DNA of 64,000 bases, taken from a virus. Both the position numbers and the translations under genes were made by a program. Shown here piece by piece: positions 1-6,792 of this stretch. The stretch lies in the IMG/VR virus record IMGVR_UViG_3300031963_008876, positions 62,001 through 126,000 of that record; one strand, 5' to 3'. Under the pieces are notes generated by a model, which worked only from the letters and a program-made list of their open reading frames with translations, did no database searches and was not told where the DNA came from. How positions within the stretch are numbered: the first letter of the stretch is position 1; every line of letters starts with the position of its first letter.

Positions 1-1063
1 ACTCAAGATCTGCGTTTGAAAATCCCTTGTTCATGATGTTTCGCAAACGTTCGCTACCAGTCTCAACTCCAGTTTCAAACATTTCTCCTCCGGCACGACT
101 TAGCAGTTCAAAATTGTGCTCTTTGAATTGAGTTTCACTTCGCACAATCCAATAACCACTGAATGTAAAGAATCTGTCAGGTAAATTGTTTTGTTGATAA
201 AACTCAATGATGCAGTTCAAAAATAGTTTAAAATCTTTGACGCTGCCGTTCATCAACGCATCGTTAAAATAAAAGTTACGCACACCATACTGTTGGTAAT
301 AGCCAATCATTTCATTAGCTAGTACCTTTCCGTTTTTGTATCTATATCCTCCAGCATGTGTGGGGATGTCACAAAACGCACAGCTTCTAACACATCCACG
401 ACTGCTTTCAATTGGCAATACCCCGCCGGGGTAGGCAGTTACATATTGTTCTATTGCAAAGTCACTATAATCTGCGATGTTGTTAGTATCAAGATCAACA
501 TCATTGACCAACACATCACTGTCTAATCCAGGTACATTGCTACCAGTTAAAAAATTGTAAAAACTGTTTTCAGCTTCTCCAGCAATCCAATGATCAATTA
601 GTCCTTGATTTTTTAACTTGTGTGCAAAATGCATCTTGGTACTAAAGCTACCGTTTTGTTCATTGATAAGACCTTGTCCGCCTACAATGATTGTGCCTGT
701 AAAATTTTTACGCAACAATGGAAAAAAGTCAAGACAAAATCGTTGACTTTCCCAACTGAATACACTTACTGCAATGATCTTGCAATCAAAAGCCATTAAT
801 TTTTCAACCCATGCTTGCAACCAACTAGAGTAAGTTGTTTTCTCCTCAGGCAACAGATTTTTGTTCCATTGTATCCAATATTGATCAATGGCATTGGCAG
901 TTGACGGATTAGAAGATTTAAAATTTTGATAAAAGTCCAAATTAATATCAAAAACTTTTGAAGTAACGCCCGCACGATTGCAAATTGATTTGAGTATGCC
1001 ACAGGCACTTTGAGGCCGAGTGGCACTCAAACGTGGTATACTTAAAATCAAAACATCAGTCAT
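1..1063 (-). CDS. Radical SAM enzyme, B12-binding-type architecture (3' end beyond left edge)
   Basis: An open frame of 354 codons runs from the ATG at 1063 off the left edge without a stop. The SAM/[4Fe-4S] motif is C224-x3-C228-x2-C231, in the context SSRGCVRSCAFCD. A later segment, ETGVETGSERLR, matches the GxExGS element of B12-binding/MiaB-like radical SAM cores. The ~200 residues before the cysteines begin VLILSIPRLS and contain VGGQG, as in the N-terminal Rossmann-like (cobalamin-binding type) domain of this class, but I see no DxHxxG cobalamin motif. The start overlaps the stop of the gp46 gene by 4 nt (ATGA), so it is probably the last gene of the gp55-gp47-gp46 transcript. Radical SAM identity is firm; the reaction is unknown. 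It differs in architecture from the five radical SAM genes at 41694-50261. Confidence 0.85.
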   Translation of the reverse strand, partial: MTDVLILSIPRLSATRPQSACGILKSICNRAGVTSKVFDINLDFYQNFKSSNPSTANAIDQYWIQWNKNLLPEEKTTYSSWLQAWVEKLMAFDCKIIAVSVFSWESQRFCLDFFPLLRKNFTGTIIVGGQGLINEQNGSFSTKMHFAHKLKNQGLIDHWIAGEAENSFYNFLTGSNVPGLDSDVLVNDVDLDTNNIADYSDFAIEQYVTAYPGGVLPIESSRGCVRSCAFCDIPTHAGGYRYKNGKVLANEMIGYYQQYGVRNFYFNDALMNGSVKDFKLFLNCIIEFYQQNNLPDRFFTFSGYWIVRSETQFKEHNFELLSRAGGEMFETGVETGSERLRNIMNKGFSNADLE

Positions 1064-3141
1064 GCCACTTCTATATCTGTGTTGTAGCTGGTAAAGCCAT
1101 TCTCTTTGATCACTTTGAGAATGTTTTCAACTCTGCTAGTAAGTTCATCTCTATGACTAACCAGCCAGATTGACTTGTGGCGTTCGCGACTCATCTTCTT
1201 CAACAGGCCTAGTGCATTTTCCACACCTTGTGTGTCCAACCCGTTGTCAATCATCTCGTCAATAAACAACAAGTTGATGGGCGAGTACAAACTTTCCCAA
1301 ACATCACGGAATGCCCAGCTCATGCTTAAGATCAATCGATTGCGTTCGCCACGACTCAAGTTGTCAAAATCCAGTTCACGACCCAGTTCTTCAATGCTCA
1401 CTGTCAAGTCGTTCATGAACTTCACTGTGTGTGGTAAGCCAATTCTATCCAAGTAGTGTGTGAGACGTTGATTCAAATAGCTCAAGTTCTGTTCAATAAT
1501 CTTCTTACGCACAAACGAGTCTTTTGAGGTCAAAAGTTTGAGCAAGAAGTCCTGATGGTCTTGCACTCTAGTAAGTTCGTTTAAGTGATCGTAACTCACA
1601 ACCTGTAGGGCCTGTTGTTGCATTTCGGTAATTTGTTCTGTATACGGATCGGTCTCTAGTGCTTTGCCATTGATCTGTGTCAGCAGGGTGTTCATGCGAC
1701 TGCGATGATCGATTGCCTGTGTTTCGGTATCATAATGTGTGACAGGTTGTGTGCCAACTTCTACAGGTGTGTGTTCTGCTAACTGTTCAGCATAGGGATC
1801 TGTTTCTGCACGTTTGGCATCAATCTTGTGTTGAATGTTTTCCAACTCACTAGAATGTCGAATAGCTTCTGTTTCTGTTTGGTAGTGTGTTGTGGGTTTG
1901 GCACCCAACTCGCCCAATGCGGTTAACGCATCTGTATTTTCCATCCACTGAGTATTGATAGACAATGCTTGTAGTGCTGCCTCTTGCAAGGCCTTTTCTT
2001 TTGTTGCCAATACTGTTTCGTGATTGGTATCATGGAAGTCTTGCCCGCAAGCATAGCACTTGTGATTTTTTAATTCTTCAATTTCGGCTTTGAGTTTGTT
2101 GATGACCTTTTGTTCTTTGGCCTCGTCTGCTACACATCGAGCAATGTATTTTTCTAAGTCTGTAATGTCTTTGGCTTTTTGAATGTAAGCAGCCAAATCT
2201 GTGTGTGCTTGAAGTTCTGCCAAGATGTCGATATGACTGAGTTTGTTGTAGGTTGATTCTAGCTCACCAATGTCTTTGTGTTGTTTTTGTTTCCAAGCAG
2301 TTTGTCGACCAACAAGAGCAGTATATGCATCTTGTTGTTGTTTTCTTGCAGACCACACAGCTAGATCTTTGTGAGCCAGCAGTTCTAGTTCAATATCAAT
2401 CTTTGCTAGATCGTCATACTGACCAACTAGATAAGCCACGTCACTGTCGTACTTCTTTTGCCAAAGCACTTGCCTACGCTTTAGACTCTCAATCTGTTCT
2501 TCGATGCGTTTGTTGGCTTCTTGCACAGCACGAATTCTAAACTCTTCAGACTGGATAGCATCTTTGGTTTGTCGGTTGAGTTCTTTGATGCGGTCCGCAC
2601 GTTCACTCAACAAGGTAATACCTAACAACTGCTCAATGATTGTGCGCTGGTCATTGGCCTTCAAACTTAGAAACGGTTCTGTGTAGGTGTTCAGCGCCAG
2701 CACATGTTTGAACATGTCATGGCTCATGCCAATAATACGCTCTATGGCGTCTTGTGTCTCTCTTGAATCTCCCTGTGCCTCATCCTCTGCGGCCTTGTGT
2801 TCGTTGTTTACATAGAACTTGAGTACGTTGGGTTTGCGCCCACGTTCAATTTTGTAGTCTGTGCCGTTGATATGAAAGTCTAAGCTGACCAACATGTGTT
2901 TGGCATTGGTTTTGTTTACTAGATTGTCTTTGCGGATGTTTGACAGTGCTTGGCCATATAATGCATAACTTAGTGCATTGATGATTGTGGTCTTACCTGT
3001 GCCGTTTCTCGATCCATCGCCACCCAAGTCTAAGTTTTCACCCAGCACCAGTGTAAGATCATTGCGGTCAAAGTCAATGGCCTGTGTGGCTGCGCCTACA
3101 CTCATGAAGTTTTTAACAGTGAGATTTCGTATTTGTATCAT
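1060..3141 (-). CDS. 46: Recombination endonuclease large subunit, gp46/SbcC/Rad50-like ATPase
   Basis: SMC-like ATPase partner of the gp47 nuclease. In T4 the pair resects DNA ends for recombination-dependent replication and host DNA degradation. Visible motifs: Walker A G43-SRNGTGKT51; a central coiled-coil-rich region (about 170-540) interrupted by a zinc hook C362-YA-C365; ABC signature LSRGER (595-600); Walker B LLFIDE (624-629); H-loop histidine H663 in VSHRDE. The length of 693 is somewhat above T4 gp46, with the extra length in the coiled coil. The start overlaps the gp47 stop by 4 nt (ATGA), indicating translational coupling and a 1:1 complex. Identification is firm. Confidence 0.93.
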   Translation of the reverse strand: MIQIRNLTVKNFMSVGAATQAIDFDRNDLTLVLGENLDLGGDGSRNGTGKTTIINALSYALYGQALSNIRKDNLVNKTNAKHMLVSLDFHINGTDYKIERGRKPNVLKFYVNNEHKAAEDEAQGDSRETQDAIERIIGMSHDMFKHVLALNTYTEPFLSLKANDQRTIIEQLLGITLLSERADRIKELNRQTKDAIQSEEFRIRAVQEANKRIEEQIESLKRRQVLWQKKYDSDVAYLVGQYDDLAKIDIELELLAHKDLAVWSARKQQQDAYTALVGRQTAWKQKQHKDIGELESTYNKLSHIDILAELQAHTDLAAYIQKAKDITDLEKYIARCVADEAKEQKVINKLKAEIEELKNHKCYACGQDFHDTNHETVLATKEKALQEAALQALSINTQWMENTDALTALGELGAKPTTHYQTETEAIRHSSELENIQHKIDAKRAETDPYAEQLAEHTPVEVGTQPVTHYDTETQAIDHRSRMNTLLTQINGKALETDPYTEQITEMQQQALQVVSYDHLNELTRVQDHQDFLLKLLTSKDSFVRKKIIEQNLSYLNQRLTHYLDRIGLPHTVKFMNDLTVSIEELGRELDFDNLSRGERNRLILSMSWAFRDVWESLYSPINLLFIDEMIDNGLDTQGVENALGLLKKMSRERHKSIWLVSHRDELTSRVENILKVIKENGFTSYNTDIEVA

Positions 3142-4154
3142 AAGTTTTGATAAATCTTTAACAGTAACTTGTTGTCGTAGAATTCTGATTCAATGTTAGT
3201 GAGTTGGTCTGTGACAATTTGATCCACTGACTCAAATTTAATCTCGCCTGGCGCCATATCTGTGTCTACATCTGAGTTTTTGTTTGGAATAAGCGACATC
3301 TCACGTAGGTCGTAGTCTTTCACAAACGTTTCTTTGATGAAGTTGGCTTCTTCATATGAAATCTCAATGTCTAGTCCAACACGCACATGCATTTTGGGCT
3401 TAAGAAGAGCCGGAGCGTTGTCAATAAGGTTGGCGAGTCCGTATACTCTATACGTCGGTTGAGCAGGCCAAGCATGAAAAACAGGCGCTGCTCCCCACTC
3501 CAATATAGTAAGTCCTCGTTCGTCGTCACCAGCATCTGCATAATTATGAGGGAACGCATTACCGATGTAGGTAATATTCTTTTTAGTCTGTCGCTTGTGG
3601 AAGTGTCCGGTGAATACATGTTCAAAATTCTCAAAGTCTTCTCTGCGCACTTCGCCATGGTCTGGCATCTCTACCATGGCATTCATCAAGTAGCCGGGCA
3701 GTTCAAAGTGTCCAAACATGTACTTGCCAGTTAGTTTAGGAATACGTTTATGGTCATCGCCGCAAAGCCAAGGAGCAATAACGACGTCACCGCTACTAAA
3801 CCAATCGTTACATATTTCCACATTGGGGAGATGACGTGCCCACTCCACGCTCTGAATATCACGCTTGTCGCGATAATAAAGATCGTGATTCCCAGGTATA
3901 AAATACACACGGTCAAAATTAGCATTTAGGTGCTCTAATGATCGAAGGCTATAGTTTAGGGTAACAATATTTAGGCTGGCTCGATTGTTGTGCCAGTCAC
4001 CCAGAAACATGGCAGTTTCGCACCCTTCCTCTTTGGCCTTAGCAGTGGCCCATTTTACAAAGGCCAAACAATCTTCATTGTGCAGAGTTGAATTGCTTTT
4101 GAGTCCAAAATGTATGTCAGTGAAGATTGCGGCTTTGCGGAATAGATTAGTCAT
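3138..4154 (-). CDS. 47: Recombination endonuclease catalytic subunit, gp47/SbcD/Mre11-like
   Basis: Mn-dependent calcineurin-type phosphoesterase forming the nuclease of the gp46/gp47 complex. All metal-binding blocks are present in order: D13-x-H15 (FTDIHFG), G52-D53-x-H55 (LGDWH), G88-N-H-D91 (FIPGNHD), a later histidine in MFGHFE, and GHFH (TGHFHKRQ). The length of 338 residues matches T4 gp47. It lies between gp55 (12 nt upstream) and gp46 (4-nt overlap), the recombination and late-transcription cluster of T4-like phages. A hydrophobic out-of-frame reading inside this gene (3731-3925) is rejected as a shadow. Confidence 0.93.
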   Translation of the reverse strand: MTNLFRKAAIFTDIHFGLKSNSTLHNEDCLAFVKWATAKAKEEGCETAMFLGDWHNNRASLNIVTLNYSLRSLEHLNANFDRVYFIPGNHDLYYRDKRDIQSVEWARHLPNVEICNDWFSSGDVVIAPWLCGDDHKRIPKLTGKYMFGHFELPGYLMNAMVEMPDHGEVRREDFENFEHVFTGHFHKRQTKKNITYIGNAFPHNYADAGDDERGLTILEWGAAPVFHAWPAQPTYRVYGLANLIDNAPALLKPKMHVRVGLDIEISYEEANFIKETFVKDYDLREMSLIPNKNSDVDTDMAPGEIKFESVDQIVTDQLTNIESEFYDNKLLLKIYQNL

Positions 4155-4166
4155 CCTGCTAGTATA

Positions 4167-5063
4167 CTACTGATCCAGACTAGATACAACCGGTCCGGAC
4201 ATGGCAGCCATGCCAGCTTTGCCGGAGTTCTGTCTAGTCCACGATGGGTTCAAGCCGTTCATCTCCAGGATGTCATCTCTGATATTTTGATTTTTCTTTT
4301 CAATGTTAAGAATCCGTGTAAAGCTATTAGTGATAGCAGCGGTATAGTAAGCAAAGGGGTTTTGCGATTTAGATTCGTCAAATTGTAAACCAATTTGACT
4401 AAGTTGAAGTAGAGCTTGTCCACGCATTTCCTCGTTGTAGGTGTAGCCACGCCAGTTGGAACGAGTGGCATAGCGTTCACACAGTTTCATAAACATCATG
4501 GCCAGCTTCTTGGTCATGTTGCCGTGATCCTTTGAAAACTCTCCTGTGGCCAAATCGCCACGCCAATGACTCTTGCCCACCAAAAACGGTACCTTTTGCT
4601 CGTCAAGTCTGTAGTGAAAAAACGGGGGAAAATTCACACGCACATGTGTGGGGTCTAGCACAGGTTCATCTATTAAATCTGCCAGCGGATCTTCTGACAC
4701 ATCATCCAAATCAAGTATGTCTTCCAGTTTCTTTTTCTTGGCAGCGGCTTTGGTAACTTTTTTGGGTGCCATGGGTATGTGTTCCCAGCAGGTGATTCTA
4801 AACACAAGATCTGTGTTGGGGATCTTCTTTTGATCAATCACTTCACCAGTTTCACGTTTGATACGATCTGCTCGATTTCTGCGAGCTTCAACAATGGTGC
4901 GCTGATTGATTTTGTCTAGACTGGGCAAAATTATGTCGTATTGGTGATCAATTGCTGGATCACGATAACAACAGTAGGTGTTTTTGCTCAGGTGTATTTC
5001 TTTTAAAATGTCACGATTGTTAAGGTAGTTTACCTTAGGTGCGGGTTTTGCAATTAGTGTCAT
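4167..5063 (-). CDS. 55: Late-transcription sigma factor, gp55-like
   Basis: Phage sigma factor that directs host RNA polymerase to late promoters; in T4 it works with gp33 and the gp45 clamp and recognises TATAAATA. The C-terminal half contains the gp55 core: NWRGYTYNEEMRGQALLQLS, then FDESKSQNPFAYYTAAITN, then a basic stretch with EKKNQNIRDD (about residues 195-265). This resembles region 2 of T4 gp55 (NNPFAYFT..., then KEKK). At 298 residues it is much longer than T4 gp55 (185): it carries an N-terminal extension with a lysine-rich patch (AAAKKKKLED) followed by an acidic stretch. Five NATAAATA motifs in this window are its natural targets. The ATG has a GGAG box 8 nt upstream. Confidence 0.85.
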   Translation of the reverse strand: MTLIAKPAPKVNYLNNRDILKEIHLSKNTYCCYRDPAIDHQYDIILPSLDKINQRTIVEARRNRADRIKRETGEVIDQKKIPNTDLVFRITCWEHIPMAPKKVTKAAAKKKKLEDILDLDDVSEDPLADLIDEPVLDPTHVRVNFPPFFHYRLDEQKVPFLVGKSHWRGDLATGEFSKDHGNMTKKLAMMFMKLCERYATRSNWRGYTYNEEMRGQALLQLSQIGLQFDESKSQNPFAYYTAAITNSFTRILNIEKKNQNIRDDILEMNGLNPSWTRQNSGKAGMAAMSGPVVSSLDQ

Positions 5064-5087
5064 GCAAGGGTCTCCAAGTATGTACTT

Positions 5088-5115
5088 ATTGTAGCAGATT
5101 TACAACACTTGTCAA
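5088..5115 (-). promoter_or_regulatory. Sigma70-type promoter for the gp55-gp47-gp46-radical SAM block
   Basis: On the minus strand, TTGACA (5115-5110), a 16-bp spacer, then TACAAT (5093-5088). The -35 is a perfect consensus and the -10 is one mismatch off. Transcription would start near 5081, giving a leader of about 18 nt with GGAG ahead of the gp55 ATG at 5063. The host polymerase could therefore make the late sigma factor before late transcription begins. It lies back-to-back with the late promoter at 5147. Confidence 0.75.
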
Positions 5116-5131
5116 CCTCTTGTTAAACTAT

Positions 5132-5154
5132 GCCGTTTTTATCAGCAATAAATA
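5132..5154 (+). promoter_or_regulatory. T4-type late promoter with upstream GCCGTTTTT element
   Basis: AATAAATA at 5147-5154 matches the NATAAATA late promoter used by gp55 holoenzyme in T4-like phages. GCCGTTTTT (5132-5140) lies 6 nt upstream; the same nine bases at the same spacing precede the late promoter at 12917. An AGGAA ribosome site follows before the ATG at 5171. It drives the baseplate block. Confidence 0.75.
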
Positions 5155-5170
5155 AGGTATAGGAACAACA

Positions 5171-6487
5171 ATGGCTACTACAAATTCACCAGCTGAACAA
5201 AATCCTGCAACAGACCCAGAGCTGCCGCAACCGGCTGCCCCAGAAACCATTGAGTCTCGTAATCCAGCACCAGTCGGAGATGAAGGATTAGATGCAACCA
5301 ACGAAGCTGAATTGGCACAGCTACGTGAAGCAGAAGGCGTTGCAGTTTTTGCACCATCACCGGTGTTCGCATCAGGCGATGAAGCAATAGATGCAGCCAA
5401 TGAAGCTGAATTGGCACAGTTACGTGAAGCAGAAGGTCGTGCAATATTTGCACCAGCACCGGCGTCAGCATCAGGCGATGAAGCATTAGATGCAACCAAC
5501 GAAGCTGAATTGGCACAGCTACGTGAAGCAGAAGGTCGTGCAATATTTGGACCAGCACCAGTAGCAACTGGCGACGCAGCATTATTGGCAGCAACCGAAG
5601 CTGCAGAATCTGCGCAGGCTGCCAATGTTGATCCCAATGATTTTGAAGCGGCAGCTGGCGCAGCCGCACAATCACAACTGCGTGATCAATTCACACTGCA
5701 ACAGCGATTTAACACATCCTCGCAAGGCGATTGGCGTGTGAGACTGAGATTGGCTCCAGGTGCAAAATATCTCTACAAAGCAGAAGATCCTGGCATTTTA
5801 CGCCCATTGGTTCCCACAGATGGAATAATTTTTCCCTACACGCCAACAATATCAACTCAGTACTCAGCCAAGTACGACAGTTACAATCTCACACACTCAA
5901 ACTATCGTGGATACTTTTATCAAAGCAGTCAAGTTGGTGATATAACTGTTACTGGAACATTCACAGCACAAGACACTGCTGAAGCTGAATATTTGCTGGC
6001 GGTAATACACTTTTTCCGTTCAGTTACAAAAATGTTTTATGGCAAAGATCCGCAACGTGGCTCACCGCCACCATTGGTTGAGCTGTCTGGATTTGGCGAA
6101 TATCAATTCAACAACCATCCTTGTTTGGTTGCCAGTTTCAATTATACCTTGCCCAATAACGTTGATTACATACAGGTCAAGCCTAACAATCAAGGCTTAA
6201 ACATGTCTGAGAGAACACCTAAAGTTTCAAGTTCTCCAGCTTCTACTATTGAAAGTGTGTTACGAAGACTAACAACTTCTCATTTACCAAAAGGTGCGCA
6301 AGGAACGCCAGCAGACTTGGGTGTGGTACGCAACACAGTAAATGGACTGGGCCAAACAACTTATGTTCCTACCAAGATAGAAATATCAGTTGTGTTGCAT
6401 CCACTACAAACTCGACAGCAAGTCAGCCAAGGATTCAGTCTAGAAAACTTTGCCAAAGGTAACTTACTCAAAGGAGGATTCTGGTAA
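5171..6487 (+). CDS. Baseplate/tail-tube junction protein, gp48/gp54-like
   Basis: Structural protein expected at the baseplate hub where the tail tube starts. The conserved part begins near residue 188 (DWRVRLRLAPGAKYLY) and continues with GIIFPYTPTISTQYSAKYD, a YFYQSSQVGDITVTGTFT segment and a LLAVIHFFRSVTKMFYG helix, the pattern of the gp48/gp54 tail-tube cap/initiator family in cyanophage-like myoviruses. I cannot tell gp48 from gp54. Unusually, about 180 residues precede this core: an Ala/Glu-rich, acidic extension with three near-identical 33-residue repeats (see 5279-5569). AGGAA lies 7 nt before the ATG. The stop overlaps the gp53 start by 1 nt. Confidence 0.72.
   Translation: MATTNSPAEQNPATDPELPQPAAPETIESRNPAPVGDEGLDATNEAELAQLREAEGVAVFAPSPVFASGDEAIDAANEAELAQLREAEGRAIFAPAPASASGDEALDATNEAELAQLREAEGRAIFGPAPVATGDAALLAATEAAESAQAANVDPNDFEAAAGAAAQSQLRDQFTLQQRFNTSSQGDWRVRLRLAPGAKYLYKAEDPGILRPLVPTDGIIFPYTPTISTQYSAKYDSYNLTHSNYRGYFYQSSQVGDITVTGTFTAQDTAEAEYLLAVIHFFRSVTKMFYGKDPQRGSPPPLVELSGFGEYQFNNHPCLVASFNYTLPNNVDYIQVKPNNQGLNMSERTPKVSSSPASTIESVLRRLTTSHLPKGAQGTPADLGVVRNTVNGLGQTTYVPTKIEISVVLHPLQTRQQVSQGFSLENFAKGNLLKGGFW
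5279..5569 (+). repeat. Three tandem 99-bp in-frame repeats
   Basis: Units start at 5279, 5378 and 5477, an exact 99-bp period (33 residues). Each encodes a version of DE-x-(L/I)-DA-(T/A)-NEAELAQLREAEG followed by an (A/P)-rich linker. A degraded fourth unit (GDAALLAATEAAESAQ) follows. Copies 2 and 3 are closest, so the last duplication is recent. Predicted short helices joined by flexible linkers. Confidence 0.9.
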
Positions 6488-6789
6488 TGGCCACAAACTA
6501 CGATGCAACCAGTCCTTACTATCAAACTGGGTACTCGCAATTTTTCTTGGATGTCATGGTCAACAGACCTATTCCCAAAGAAACTGATGATATTTTGTTC
6601 ACTATAAATTTAACCTATCAGTACAGACCCGACATGTTGGCCTATGACTTGTATGGCGTGCCAGGTCTTTGGTGGGTGTTTTATCAACGCAATCCAAACA
6701 CGCTGACAAAACCTCCACTGGATTTTGCTGTAGGAACACAAATTTATCTTCCCAAAGAGTCAACACTAAAATCTACATTGGGGTACTAA
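6487..6789 (+). CDS. 53: Baseplate wedge protein, gp53-like (LysM-type)
   Basis: Small 100-residue protein matching the gp53 family of environmental T4-like phages. It has PYYQTGY-x-QFFLDV at the N-terminus, then YQYRPDMLAYDLYGVPGLWW, VFYQRNPNTL, and ends IYLPKE, the LysM-like segment that in T4 gp53 clamps neighbouring wedges. T4 gp53 is longer (196 residues); the short form is usual in cyanophage-like relatives. A strong GGAGG site lies in the end of the preceding gene and the start overlaps its stop by 1 nt. Confidence 0.85.
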   Translation: MATNYDATSPYYQTGYSQFFLDVMVNRPIPKETDDILFTINLTYQYRPDMLAYDLYGVPGLWWVFYQRNPNTLTKPPLDFAVGTQIYLPKESTLKSTLGY

Positions 6790-6792
6790 CAC

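Noticed and set aside
3731-3925. Hydrophobic 64-codon frame inside gp47 (membrane-like)
   Set aside because: Out of frame within a gene with all Mre11 motifs; no good ribosome site. It shows that hydrophobic shadows arise readily in this genome.
5279-5569. CRISPR-like array from regular 99-bp repeats
   Set aside because: Repeats are contiguous, in frame and without unique spacers; they are protein repeats. No CRISPR array was seen anywhere in the window.
5128-5675. Minus-strand frames of 165-169 codons opposite the repeat region of the gp48/54-like gene
   Set aside because: They are antisense readings of an Ala/Glu-rich tandem repeat; low-complexity products, no ribosome site, and the plus strand has a late promoter and homologous protein.
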